Below, piece by piece: positions 1 to 9,700 of a stretch of DNA of 64,000 nt. This DNA comes from Verrucomicrobiia bacterium (GTDB lineage Bacteria > Verrucomicrobiota > Verrucomicrobiia > Limisphaerales > CAIMTB01), in contig JAHCBA010000014.1 in NCBI GenBank assembly GCA_019634625.1, positions 1 through 64,000 on the forward strand. Reading direction: 5' to 3'. The first letter of the stretch is position 1. Each line of letters begins with the position of its first letter. The notes under the pieces were generated by a model. That model was not told the DNA's origin, ran no database searches, and saw only the letters and a list, made by a program, of their open reading frames with translations. A program made the translations under genes and the position numbers.

Positions 1-165
1 CCTCCGCCCAGGGGTGTGCGTCGAAAAACAGGTTTCCATCCCCCAGCAGACCCGCTAAAGCACTGGGAAAGTTTCCCACCGTCGGCCCCGTTCCTCGATC
101 GCAGGGGCGCACGTGGGAACCCGCAACCGCCTACCACCGACCCCCAGCCCACACCGCTGATCGCC

Positions 166-1008
166 ATGCAACCCTCCGAAACCCCCGTCCCGCGTACACC
201 CAGGGCGTTCACCCTGATCGAACTGCTCGTGGTGATCGCCATCATTGCGATCCTCGCCAGCATGCTGCTGCCCGCCCTGGCCAACGCCAAGACCAAGGCC
301 ACCGGCGCCGCCTGTCTCAACAATCAGAAACAGCTCGTCCTCGGCTGGGTCCTCTACGCCTCCGACAGCGATGACTCCATCCTTTCCACCCGCTGGCATG
401 ACGGCCGCGTCGCCGTCGAACTCTACGCCGGGGGCTTCTGGCGCGGCCCCACCCCCGGCATCTCCGCCGGCATCTCCGTCAGCGAAGCCATGCGCCGCGT
501 CGAAAACGGGCTCAGCAATTCCCCCCTGACCAAGTACACCGCCTACGGCACCTACCATTGCCCGGGCGATCTCCGCACCAAGCGCCTCCGTCCAGGCCAG
601 GGCTGGGCCTACGACAGCTACTCCAAGGCCGACGGCATGAATGGCCTCGGCTGGGGTGGCATCACCCTCTACACGAAACAGTCCCAGATCCAGGAGGCCT
701 CGCAGGCCATGGTCTTCATCGAGGAGGCCGATCCCCGCAGCTACAACAACGGCACCTGGGTCATCGACGTCAATCCGCCCGGTTGGGTCGATCCGTTCGC
801 CATCTTCCATGGCAAGGTCAGCACCTTTGCCTTCGCCGATGGGCACGCCGAACTCCGCCGCTGGCTCGAAGCCAGCACCATCAAGGCCGCCACCGACTCG
901 GCCAATGGCAAGTCCAGCTTCTACTGGTCCGGCGGCAACGCCAAGAACCGCGACTTCCGCTGGGTCTATGACCGCTACAAGCACGTCAACTGGCGCCCCC
1001 TGCCCTGA
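166..1008 (+). CDS. Type II secretion/pilin-like pseudopilin (H-X9-DG type)
   Basis: This 280-residue protein carries a prepilin N-terminal methylation segment near residue 17 ([17 protein letters not shown]), followed by a hydrophobic helix and the ANAKTKA stretch usual in this family. The residue before the FTLIE motif is Ala, where Gly is usual. The C-terminal part holds [12 protein letters not shown], the H-X9-DG signature of the many secreted pseudopilin-like proteins of Verrucomicrobiota and Planctomycetota. The ATG at 166 places the cleavage site 16 residues in. An upstream in-frame ATG at 16 would add about 50 residues of unconvincing sequence. No pilus assembly genes lie nearby, so this is probably one of many orphan paralogues exported through the type II/pilus machinery. 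The ligand or role cannot be read from the sequence. Confidence 0.88.
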   Translation: MQPSETPVPRTPRAFTLIELLVVIAIIAILASMLLPALANAKTKATGAACLNNQKQLVLGWVLYASDSDDSILSTRWHDGRVAVELYAGGFWRGPTPGISAGISVSEAMRRVENGLSNSPLTKYTAYGTYHCPGDLRTKRLRPGQGWAYDSYSKADGMNGLGWGGITLYTKQSQIQEASQAMVFIEEADPRSYNNGTWVIDVNPPGWVDPFAIFHGKVSTFAFADGHAELRRWLEASTIKAATDSANGKSSFYWSGGNAKNRDFRWVYDRYKHVNWRPLP

Positions 1009-1152
1009 CCGCCTGACCCGCCCCGCATGACTTACCGCCGCACCGACGCCACCCGCGGCCCGGTGCCCGTCCAGTCGCCTACGTCCGCCGCCCGCCCGGA
1101 ACGTCCGCCGTTCCGACGGGCGGCGTGCCCATTGCCCCTTCCTGCACCCGCC

Positions 1153-4100
1153 ATGTCCGCCCGCCTCGCCGCCCCATTCCTCGCCGCACTGTCCCTGTCC
1201 CTCGCGGCGGGAGCCGCCACCGGATCCGGCCCCTCCGTCTCCTTCAATCGCGACATCCGCCCCATCCTCTCCGACCATTGCTTCGCCTGCCACGGCCCCG
1301 ACGAAAACACCCGCAAGGCCGGCCTCCGCCTCGACCTCGAATCCGACGCCCGGAAAGTTCTCCGTTCGGGCTATGCCGCCATCGTCCCCGGTCAACCCGA
1401 CGAAAGCGAACTGCTCGCCCGCATCACCACCCGCCACGCCGGTGACCTGATGCCGCCGCCGGATCTAAAGAAACCCCTCACCGACGGGAAGATCGATCTG
1501 CTCCGCCAGTGGATCGCCCAGGGCGCCCCCTATGAGGGTCACTGGGCCTACAGCGCTCCCGTCCGCCCTGAGCCTCCCGAAGTCCCCAACGCCTCCTGGC
1601 CCCGATCCGATCTCGACCGCTTCGTCCTCGCCCGCCTTCACCAGGAAGGCCTCGATCCCACCCCCGAAGCGCCCAGGGAAAAACTCCTCCGCCGCGTCAC
1701 CCTCGATCTCACCGGACTCCCCCCGACCGTCGAGGACCTTGATGCCTTCCTGGCGGATCCCGAACCCGACGCCTACGAGCGCGTCGTGGATCGCCTCCTC
1801 GCCTCACCCCACTACGGCGAACGCATGGCCCAGCAGTGGCTCGATCTCGCCCGCTATGGCGAAACCCAGGGCTACCACCACGACCGTCACCGCGACCTAT
1901 GGCGCTGGCGGGACTGGGTCATCCAGGCCTTCAACGCCAACCAGCCCTTCGACGAGTTCACCGTCGATCAACTCGCCGGCGATCTCCTCCCCAACCCCTC
2001 CCGCGAACAACGCGTCGCCACCGGCTTTCACCGCAACGAGATGACCACGTCCGAGGGTGGCGCCCTCCCCGAGGAGTACCTCGTCAAGTACGCCGTCGGC
2101 CGCGTCGATACCACCGCCCGCGTCTGGCTCGGAAGTTCCGTGGCCTGCGCCGAGTGCCACGACCACAAGTACGACCCCATCTCCCAGCGCGATTACTACC
2201 GCTTCTTCGCCTTCTTCTACGACACCCCGGAAAACGGCCTCGATGCCGAGGAACTCAACCCGGTTCCCCGGATCACCCTGGAAACGCCCGAGCAGCGGGC
2301 CCGGGCCGACCAACTGAACCGCGAGGTCGCCGCTCTCGAAGCTTCCGAACGCCTCGTCCTTGCCGCCGATCATGCGGAGTGGGATGCCGCCCAGGCCGCC
2401 TGGGAAACCGCCCACCGGAACCGCAGCGTCCGCGGCTGGCAGCCCCTCTCCCTCGCCACGTCCCGCGTCGCCCGCACCACGTCCCTCCGTCAGGACGACG
2501 AAGCCGCACTCACCCTCCATGGCGCCCCGCACGACACCGCGACCTACGACCTTACGTTCCACACCGAAGCCCGTGACCTGCGTGGCTTCCGCCTCGAAAC
2601 CCTTCCGCCGCCTTCTGACACCCGGCCGGAGCCCCCCGCCGGTGCCGACCCCGTCGTCCTTTCCCACATCACCGTCGAAATCCACAGCCGCGACCCCGAA
2701 CGCGAGGTCTTCCCCGACGACGCCCCCCAAACCACCGGCTGGCTCCGGCTGGGTCCCTTCGGTGCCGCCTCCGCCAAGGACGCCTTCGACCGCGAGTTCG
2801 GACCGGAGAAGAACGCTTCCCCCGACGCCACCTTCGACAACGGCAAACTGCGCTGGACCCCGGAGAACGGGTCCAACCGTTCCGCCGACGCCCCCAGCGC
2901 CCCCGGCACCCTGGACATCGTGACGCTCCCGCCCTCGCCGGGGGCCACGTACCTCCAACGCACCCTCACCGTCCGCGAAGGGCGGCTCGTCGAAGCCCGC
3001 CTCGATCGACGCCAGGGCGTCCGCCTCTGGCTGAACGACCGACCGGTCTTCGCCCAGGCCACCCCTCCCTCCGAAGGCGCCCAGGCCGACCGCCTCGTCC
3101 TCTGGCTTCGACCCGGCACCAACCGGCTCCTCGTCAAGGCGGTCCATGCCACCGAAGGGGACACCGTCGCCCTTCACCTGACCGGCGATCCCGTCACCAC
3201 GGCACCCCTCGACCTCGCCGCCGCCGCCGCCGATCATCACGCGGGCGACCACCATCCCAAGGGTCTCCTCGATCCCCGGCCTGAAACCGGCTGGTCCGTC
3301 GGAGCCTCGCCCGCCACGGCCCACGCCGCCTTCCTTCGCACCCACGAGACGTTCGGGTTCAAGGGCGGCACCGGGATCCGCGTGCGCCTCACCTTCCGCG
3401 GGCACACCGGCGCCGGCGACTGGGATCGCATCCGCCTGTCGGTCACCGACTCCCCCACCCTCGCCGAGTTCATCGATCTCCCCGATCCCATCCGCGCCTC
3501 GCTCCTCGCCGAGTCCGCCAATCTCGATGCCGCCCGGAGATCCGCCCTGCGCCGTTTCTACCGCGAACAACACGTCCCCGAAGCCGCGCAAGCCCGTCAA
3601 CTGCTCACCACCAAACGGCAGGAACGCGACCAGTTCGTCCGCACCTGGCCCACCGCGATGGTGATGCAGGCCGCCTCCCCCGCCCGCGAAACCCACATCC
3701 GGATCCGTGGCGAATACGACAACCTCGGCGAAAAGGTCCCGCCCGGCGTTCCCGAAGCCCTGTTCCCATGGTCTGAGGACCTTCCCCCCAATCGCCTCGG
3801 TCTGGCCCGCTGGCTCACCGATCCCCGCCATCCCCTCACCGCCCGTGTGGTCGTCAATCAGTACTGGCAGAAGTATTTCGGAACCGGGCTGGTGAAGACC
3901 TCCGAGGACTTCGGATTCCAGGGCGAATGGCCCAGCCACCCGGAACTCCTCGACTGGCTGGCCACCGAATTCCTCCGCACCGGCTGGGACATCAAGGCCA
4001 TGCAGCGCCTCATCGTCACGTCCGCCACCTACCGCCAGGATTCCGTGATCTCCCGCGATCGCCTCGAACAGGATCCCGAAAACCGCCTGCTCACCCGCGG

Positions 4101-4734
4101 TCCCCGCTTCCGCCTGGATGCCGAAAACATCCGCGATCTCGCCATGGCGGCGAGCGGCCTGCTTCACCCGAAGATCGGCGGCCCGAGCGTCTTTCCCTAT
4201 CAACCCCCCGGCCTCTGGGGCCAGGTCGCCTTCGAAGGCACCCGCGATTACGTCCAGAGCGAGGGCCCCGACAACTACCGCCGCGGCCTTTACACCTACT
4301 GGCGCCGCTCCATCCCCTACGCCTCCTTCACCCTCTTCGACGCCCCCAGCCGCGAGGTCTGCACGGTGCGCCGGCCCCGCACCAACACCCCCCTCCAGGC
4401 GCTCGCCCTGATGAACGACCCGGTCTATGTCGAGGCCGCCCGCGCCCTCGCCCACCGCGTCCTCACCCACGGCGGCTCCACCACCCGCGACCGCGTCCGC
4501 TACGCCTTCACCCTCGTCCTCGGACGCCGGCCCGCTCCCGCCGAAGTCGCCCTTCTCACCGCCGCCTTCGACCGCGAATTCAGCCAGTTCGCCGCCGATC
4601 GCGAAGCCGCCAACCGCCTCATCCACGTCGGCGCCTCCCGGCCTCCCGTGGATGTGGATATCGCCGAACTCGCCGCCTGGACCATCGTGGCCAGCACGCT
4701 TCTCAACCTCGACGAAGCCATCACCCGCGGCTGA
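1153..4734 (+). CDS. PSCyt1/DUF1549/DUF1553 (PSD1) c-type cytochrome-like protein
   Basis: A large (1,193 aa) exported protein. It has an N-terminal signal peptide (residues 1-22), a PSCyt1 domain with a haem c motif CFACH at 43-47, a DUF1549 (PSCyt2) domain with a second CxxCH (CAECH in VACAECHDHKYDP), a central region probably of beta-sandwich character, and a C-terminal DUF1553/PSD1 domain (NRLGLARWLTDP ... GEWPSHPELLDWL). This order and length match the family abundant in Planctomycetota and Verrucomicrobiota. Its biochemical function is unknown; a periplasmic role in breaking down complex substrates is often suggested. The ATG at 1153 directly precedes the signal peptide and was preferred over 1027. 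The DUF1501 gene follows 31 bases downstream, the usual pairing. Confidence 0.93.
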   Translation: MSARLAAPFLAALSLSLAAGAATGSGPSVSFNRDIRPILSDHCFACHGPDENTRKAGLRLDLESDARKVLRSGYAAIVPGQPDESELLARITTRHAGDLMPPPDLKKPLTDGKIDLLRQWIAQGAPYEGHWAYSAPVRPEPPEVPNASWPRSDLDRFVLARLHQEGLDPTPEAPREKLLRRVTLDLTGLPPTVEDLDAFLADPEPDAYERVVDRLLASPHYGERMAQQWLDLARYGETQGYHHDRHRDLWRWRDWVIQAFNANQPFDEFTVDQLAGDLLPNPSREQRVATGFHRNEMTTSEGGALPEEYLVKYAVGRVDTTARVWLGSSVACAECHDHKYDPISQRDYYRFFAFFYDTPENGLDAEELNPVPRITLETPEQRARADQLNREVAALEASERLVLAADHAEWDAAQAAWETAHRNRSVRGWQPLSLATSRVARTTSLRQDDEAALTLHGAPHDTATYDLTFHTEARDLRGFRLETLPPPSDTRPEPPAGADPVVLSHITVEIHSRDPEREVFPDDAPQTTGWLRLGPFGAASAKDAFDREFGPEKNASPDATFDNGKLRWTPENGSNRSADAPSAPGTLDIVTLPPSPGATYLQRTLTVREGRLVEARLDRRQGVRLWLNDRPVFAQATPPSEGAQADRLVLWLRPGTNRLLVKAVHATEGDTVALHLTGDPVTTAPLDLAAAAADHHAGDHHPKGLLDPRPETGWSVGASPATAHAAFLRTHETFGFKGGTGIRVRLTFRGHTGAGDWDRIRLSVTDSPTLAEFIDLPDPIRASLLAESANLDAARRSALRRFYREQHVPEAAQARQLLTTKRQERDQFVRTWPTAMVMQAASPARETHIRIRGEYDNLGEKVPPGVPEALFPWSEDLPPNRLGLARWLTDPRHPLTARVVVNQYWQKYFGTGLVKTSEDFGFQGEWPSHPELLDWLATEFLRTGWDIKAMQRLIVTSATYRQDSVISRDRLEQDPENRLLTRGPRFRLDAENIRDLAMAASGLLHPKIGGPSVFPYQPPGLWGQVAFEGTRDYVQSEGPDNYRRGLYTYWRRSIPYASFTLFDAPSREVCTVRRPRTNTPLQALALMNDPVYVEAARALAHRVLTHGGSTTRDRVRYAFTLVLGRRPAPAEVALLTAAFDREFSQFAADREAANRLIHVGASRPPVDVDIAELAAWTIVASTLLNLDEAITRG

Positions 4735-4765
4735 ACCCTTCCAACCTGCCCAACCCCTGACCGCG

Positions 4766-6208
4766 ATGCTCCCCCCCCTGCCCCACGAAATCGCCCGATC
4801 CCTCAGCCGCCGCGCCTTCTTCCGCCGTTCCGGCCTGGGCCTCGGAGCCATGGCCCTCGGCACCCTGCTCGGCGACGACCTCCGCGCCGCCACCCCCGGC
4901 GCTGGCGTGGCCCAGTCCCCGTACCACCACGCTCCGACCGCCAAACGCATCATCTATCTCTTTCAGTCCGGCGCCCCCTCCCACCTCGACCTGTTCGATC
5001 CCAAGCCCCGGCTCACCGAGATGACCGGGCTCGATCTGCCGGATTCGGTGCGCATGGGGCAGCGCATCACCGGCATGACCAGCGGACAGAAGAACCTTTT
5101 CTGTGTCGGCTCGGCCTTCCCGTTCTCCCGACGCGGCCAGTGCGGCATGGAACTGTCCAACATCCTCCCCCACCTCGGGAACATCGCCGACGACATCTGC
5201 CTCCTCCGGGCGGTCCACACCGACCCCATCAATCACGACCCGGCGGTCACCTACCTGTTCACCGGCCATCAGCAGCCCGGACGTCCCACCCTGGGTGCCT
5301 GGGCCAGCTACGGCCTGGGCAGCGAGAACCAGGATCTCCCCGCCTTCATCGTCCTCCTCTCCGGCAGCGGCGGTCAGTCCCTCCAGACCCGCTACTGGGG
5401 TTCCGGCTTTCTTCCCAGCCGCCACCAGGGCGTCCAGTTCCGGGGCGCCGGCGATCCCGTCCTCTTCTTCTCCAACCCGCCCGGCTTCAGCGAACGCGCC
5501 CGCCGCGCCATGCTCGACGATCTCCAGTCCCTCAACCGCCTCCAGTCCGAGGTTGTGGGCGACCCCGAGATCGACACCCGCATCCAGGCCTACGAGATGG
5601 CCTTCCGCATGCAGACCAGCGTGCCGGAACTCATGGACCTCTCGAAGGAATCCGCTGAAACCCTTGAACTCTACGGAGCCAAACCCGGCGAGGCCTCCTA
5701 CGCCAACAACTGCCTCCTCGCACGCCGCCTCGTCGAACGCGGGGTCCGGTTCGTGAAGCTCATCCACCGCGACTGGGATCACCACGGCGGCCTCCCCTCC
5801 GGCATCCGCCACCAGGCCCACCTCACCGACCGCGCCAGCGCCGCCCTCATCCAGGACCTCAAACGCCGCGGTCTCCTCGATGACACCCTCGTCGTCTGGG
5901 GCGGCGAGTTCGGTCGCACCGCCTACTGCCAGGGAGAACTCCGCAAGGACAACTTCGGCCGCGATCATCATCCCCGATGCTATTCCATCTGGATGGCTGG
6001 CGGCGGCATCCGGCCCGGGCACGTCCATGGGGAAACCGACGACCTCGGCTACAACATCGTCCGCGACGGCGTCCACATCCACGACCTCCACGCCACCCTC
6101 CTCCATTGCCTCGGCATCGACCACGAACGCCTGACCTTCCGGTTCCAGGGACGCGACTTCCGCCTGACCGATGTGGCCGGCAAGGTGGTCCGGCCCATCC
6201 TTGCCTGA
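4766..6208 (+). CDS. DUF1501 family Tat-exported protein
   Basis: A 480-residue protein that begins with a twin-arginine signal (SRRAFFRRSGLGLGAMALG). The body carries DUF1501 hallmarks: a FQSGAPSHLDLFDPKP stretch near the N-terminus, the RDWDHHGG motif, and the VVWGGEFGRT and GRDHHP motifs in the C-terminal third. The family belongs to the alkaline-phosphatase/sulfatase-like fold, and its substrate is unknown. It lies 31 bases after the PSCyt/DUF1549/DUF1553 gene and is almost certainly co-transcribed with it. Tat export implies folding, possibly with a metal, before transport to the periplasm, where its cytochrome-like partner should also be. The ATG at 4766 was chosen because it precedes the RR motif; upstream frame sequence is a shadow of the preceding gene. 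Confidence 0.93.
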   Translation: MLPPLPHEIARSLSRRAFFRRSGLGLGAMALGTLLGDDLRAATPGAGVAQSPYHHAPTAKRIIYLFQSGAPSHLDLFDPKPRLTEMTGLDLPDSVRMGQRITGMTSGQKNLFCVGSAFPFSRRGQCGMELSNILPHLGNIADDICLLRAVHTDPINHDPAVTYLFTGHQQPGRPTLGAWASYGLGSENQDLPAFIVLLSGSGGQSLQTRYWGSGFLPSRHQGVQFRGAGDPVLFFSNPPGFSERARRAMLDDLQSLNRLQSEVVGDPEIDTRIQAYEMAFRMQTSVPELMDLSKESAETLELYGAKPGEASYANNCLLARRLVERGVRFVKLIHRDWDHHGGLPSGIRHQAHLTDRASAALIQDLKRRGLLDDTLVVWGGEFGRTAYCQGELRKDNFGRDHHPRCYSIWMAGGGIRPGHVHGETDDLGYNIVRDGVHIHDLHATLLHCLGIDHERLTFRFQGRDFRLTDVAGKVVRPILA

Positions 6209-6311
6209 ACCCGCGCCTCGCAGGCTTGGCCATAGCGTGTCGGGGCAGGCCATGGGAGCACGGCTCTGGGGTGTGTCTGAGGCCGGCTGAAGCCAGGACA
6301 TCGATGGGGGA

Positions 6312-6334
6312 GGCACCGGAACCACAGCGGTGCC
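6312..6334 (+). repeat. Short hairpin downstream of the DUF1501 gene
   Basis: Perfect 7-bp arms GGCACCG and CGGTGCC with a 9-nt loop, about 100 bases after the DUF1501 stop codon. No run of T follows, so it is not a classical intrinsic terminator. It may be a 3'-end stabilising or Rho-associated structure. Confidence 0.3.
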
Positions 6335-6526
6335 ACAACTCCCTGCGCCTTCAGGCACACTCCTTCGGTGATCTGCCGCATCCCCATCGTGGGAACGGTC
6401 CGCGCGGCAGCCATCCCCCTTCCCCGGCGCCCGTCCTGCCGGAATCACCTCCGGACGTCCCCCTCGACAGCCGCTCCGCACACCTCCTCCCGCCATCCCA
6501 TCTAGCCAGATAGCCGATCCTAGTCG

Positions 6527-6548
6527 GTCCGGCATTATATTATTGACG
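6527..6548 (+). repeat. Dispersed 22-bp repeat, copy 1
   Basis: Reads GTCCGGC-N9-TTGACG, with three mismatches to the consensus derived from all copies in this window. It is followed by GCTCCGCG, which resembles the flank of the copy at 25838. It pairs with the inverted copy at 6684-6705, enclosing about 135 bases. Confidence 0.65.
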
Positions 6549-6600
6549 CTCCGCGCCCCTGAGATCTGCAGCAAGTCAGGCAATCCATAATCGTTATCAT

Positions 6601-6622
6601 GTCAGGCTCACCATGGTTGACA
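6601..6622 (+). repeat. Dispersed 22-bp repeat, degenerate copy
   Basis: Begins GTCAGGC and ends TTGACA, keeping the two conserved ends at the right spacing, but the central nine bases have mostly diverged. It lies between the two better copies of this locus. Confidence 0.4.
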
Positions 6623-6683
6623 CGATTCTACCCGGTACTCCTCGAAGTGCCAGATGGCCGCTGGGCGTGACCTGATCGCAGAT

Positions 6684-6705
6684 CGTCAACAATACAATGT
6701 CAGTC
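6684..6705 (-). repeat. Dispersed 22-bp repeat, inverted copy
   Basis: Read on the minus strand this is GACTGAC-N9-TTGACG. It differs at only one position from the copy at 25838-25859, 19 kb away. It is the right-hand partner of the copy at 6527, and together they look like terminal inverted repeats of a small element. Confidence 0.7.
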
Positions 6706-6791
6706 CTATTATTTATAGGGTCACCATTATTACACGGCCCGGATTGCCATTGCCTCGATCGGGATCGGTCCGCAGCGTGCGCGGACGTCTG

Positions 6792-9700
6792 ATGAACACG
6801 TTGTCTCGATGGGACTTCTCGCGATGGCTGCTGGCCGCGGCGGGGCTGATGCTGGGTGGCGCTCGAGGCGGACAGGCCGAGGAGGAGAGTCGCTGGTCCC
6901 GCGGGTTTGGGGAACCCGGTTTGACCTCGGCGGTCCACGCGATGATTGCCGACGGGAACCGGGTTTTTGTCGGAGGCGATTTCGGGCTGCGGTTGTGGGA
7001 TGGGCAGGCCTGGAACGGCGTGGGGGGCGACGTGGACGGAGCTGTGTACGCCCTGGCGCGGGTCGAGGAGGGGATTGTGGTCGGGGGACGGTTTGACCGG
7101 GTGGGTTCGGTCGTGGCGCGCAACATCGCGTTGTGGGACGGGCAACGCTGGCATCCTCTGGGCTCCGGCGTGGACGCGCCCGTGTTCGCGGTGGCGGGAG
7201 GTTTGGGGACCGTGGTGGCGACCGGGAATTTCCGGGAGGCGGGCGGGGTGCCGGTGCGGTTCGTGGCCCGCTGGGAGTTTGGGGAATGGCACGCGCTTGA
7301 AGGGGACGAGGCGGAGGGCTTGGACAGTTCCGGGGAGGCAATCGCCCTGGGTCCCGGCGGCGAGGTGGTGGTGGCGGGTTGGTTCACCGAGGCCGGCGGC
7401 GTGCCGGCCTTGGGTGTGGCGGAATGGGATGGAACGACCTGGTCGGCATGGGGGGACGGGTTGGAACGAGAAGGGTTGGCAGGACCCATGCCCGGTCAGG
7501 GGCTGGCGTTGGGACGGGACGACGAGGGCTGGTGGGTGGCGGGTCAGTTCGTCCGAGCGGGCGGTGTGACGGTGAACCACGTGGCCCGTTGGGACGGTCA
7601 CGCCTGGTCGGCGCTGGGGGATGGGCTCCTGGGCCCTCCCGGGTCGCCCAACACCCAGGTGACGGCCTTGGTTCGGACACGCGAGGGTTGGGTGGCTGCC
7701 GGGGAGTTCGCGAGGTCGGGTGACCGGCCGGTGGTCGGCCTCGCCCGTTGGGATGGCGCAGCCTGGCAACCTCGGGCGGATGACGGGGAACCGCAGGGAG
7801 GCGTGTCGCGCCTGGCGACGACTTCGGATGGCGCGTTGTATCTGGGTGGCCGGTTCACCCGGTTGGGAGCGGCCGTGACGGGTTTGGGGATCGCCCGGTT
7901 CCGGGAGGGACGATTCGAGGCTCTGGGCGACGGCGTCGTGGGCAGCGTGCTGACCCTGGTACCGGACGGCGATGAAGCCGTGCTGGCGGGGGGCCAGTTC
8001 GCCCACGGCGGCGGGCAGGTCCTGGGCGGTGTGGGGCGATGGACCGGGAATCGCTGGGAAGCCCTGGGGGAAGGCGTGGAGGGGGTGGTGCACGCGGCGA
8101 CCCGGTTGGCGGACGGATCGGTGGTGGTCGGCGGAGGATTGGAGAGCGCCGGCGGCGAAGCAGTCCGCGGTCTCGCCCGCTGGGACGGCCGATCGTGGTC
8201 GGGCTGGGATCCACCGCTGGGCGGTCCCAACGTGGAGGTGACCGCCCTGGCGCCGGCCGGGGCCGGATTCTTTGTCGGTGGCGGCTTTACCGAGGCCGGG
8301 GGAATCCCAACGCGGAATGTCGGGTATTGGAACGGCTCGGCCTGGGAATCCCTGGGCACCCCGGAGGTCCAGGGAGTGAACGGACGCGTGGAGACGCTCG
8401 TGGTGCAGGGGGACGACCTGTTCGTGGGCGGGTGGTTCACCGAAGCCGGAGGTCAACCAGCCACCGGATTGGCCCGGTGGCGCCGCCTGGAGGGTCGGTG
8501 GGAGGGATCGACGGGGCTGGACCCATTCGTCGGTTCGGAGACGGTGGCCGTGCATGCCCTCGCGCCATGGCAGGGCGGGATCGTCCTGGGCGGCCGCTTC
8601 CGCGTCGCCGGGGACGGAGGAACGGCCGGGCATCTGGCGTTCTGGGACGGCCAGCACGTGGGTCCGGTGAATGGCCGGATCGAGGTTTCGTTGGGCGGAC
8701 CTGTTCACGCCCTGGCGGTGGACGGAGCAGACCTCTATGTGGGCGGGAACTTCGAGCAAGCAGGCGGGGCTTTGGCACCGGGTGTGGCGCGATGGAACGC
8801 GGCCGGAGGTTGGGCCTCGCTCGAGGAGGGCATCGCCAGCCCGGTCCGGGCGCTGGCGGTGGCGGCACGACGTCTGGTGGCGGGCGGAGAGTTCCAACGG
8901 GCAGGGCGCGTGCCTTCCCACGGCCTGGCGGAGTGGCGAATCGAGGCCACCGAACCCGCCTTGATTTGGACCAGCCCTTCCCCGGGCGCCGTGGTGCCGG
9001 CAGGCGAACCCATCCCAATGCAAGTGGACCTCCTGCGGCTCGACCCGGCGACCGTGGCGCGAGTGGAGTTTTACCGGGGTCTCGCAGTCCTCGGGTCGGC
9101 AAGCGAACCGCCCTTCGCCTGGACATGGACCACGGCGCGCCCCGGCGAACATGAGCTGCGGGCGGTGGCGGTGCACGGCGACGGACGCACGGTCGAGTCG
9201 GGCGTCCGTCGTGTCATCGTGGCACCGCCATTGGACAACCTCCCGCCCCAGGTGTCCCTGGTCAGCCCGACGAACCAGCAGGTCTTGGTTCGGGGCGAGC
9301 CGTGGACGTTGCAGGCGACGGCATTGGACCTGGATGGCGAGGTGGTGCGCGTGGAATTCCTGGTGGGCCAGGAGCAGGTGGGCGTGGCCACGCGTGCCCC
9401 ATACCGCGTGCCGGGTCCACCTCGGGCGGCTGGGGTGCATGAGGCCTGGGCCCGGGCCCATGACGACGCCGGTGCGGTGGGGGTCTCGCCCCGCGTCCGG
9501 TTCGTCGTGCGCGAACCGAACCTCCCGCCCATTGTCGAGTTCATCGCCCCGCGCGAACCGGTGTACGAGCAACCCGCCCCGGTGGTGTTCGTGGCCCGGG
9601 CGGAGGACTACGACGGCGAACTTCTGTCGGTCGAATTCGGGGTGGACGACCGGGTGTTGGTTCAGTTGCCCCCCCGGCCGGACTGGGCGGAATACCGGTA

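Larger units (their letters stand above)
6209..6791. other. Intergenic region with dispersed 22-bp repeats
   Basis: 583 bases without a credible gene. At 6312-6334 there is a small hairpin (GGCACCG / CGGTGCC, 9-nt loop) after the DUF1501 gene, without a T tract. From about 6527 the sequence becomes AT-richer and holds three copies of the GTCAGGC-N9-TTGACG repeat, two plus-oriented and one inverted. This region also marks the left edge of the G-rich segment that follows. Confidence 0.6.

Noticed and set aside
1897-4953. Very long minus-strand open frame opposite the PSCyt/DUF1549/DUF1553 gene
   Set aside because: Gly/Ala/Glu-rich translation without domains; an antisense shadow produced by GC-rich codons of a clearly recognisable plus-strand gene.
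6597-9572. Long minus-strand open frame opposite the giant repeat protein
   Set aside because: Pro/Arg/His-rich translation with no signal or domain; the plus strand shows regular repeats.
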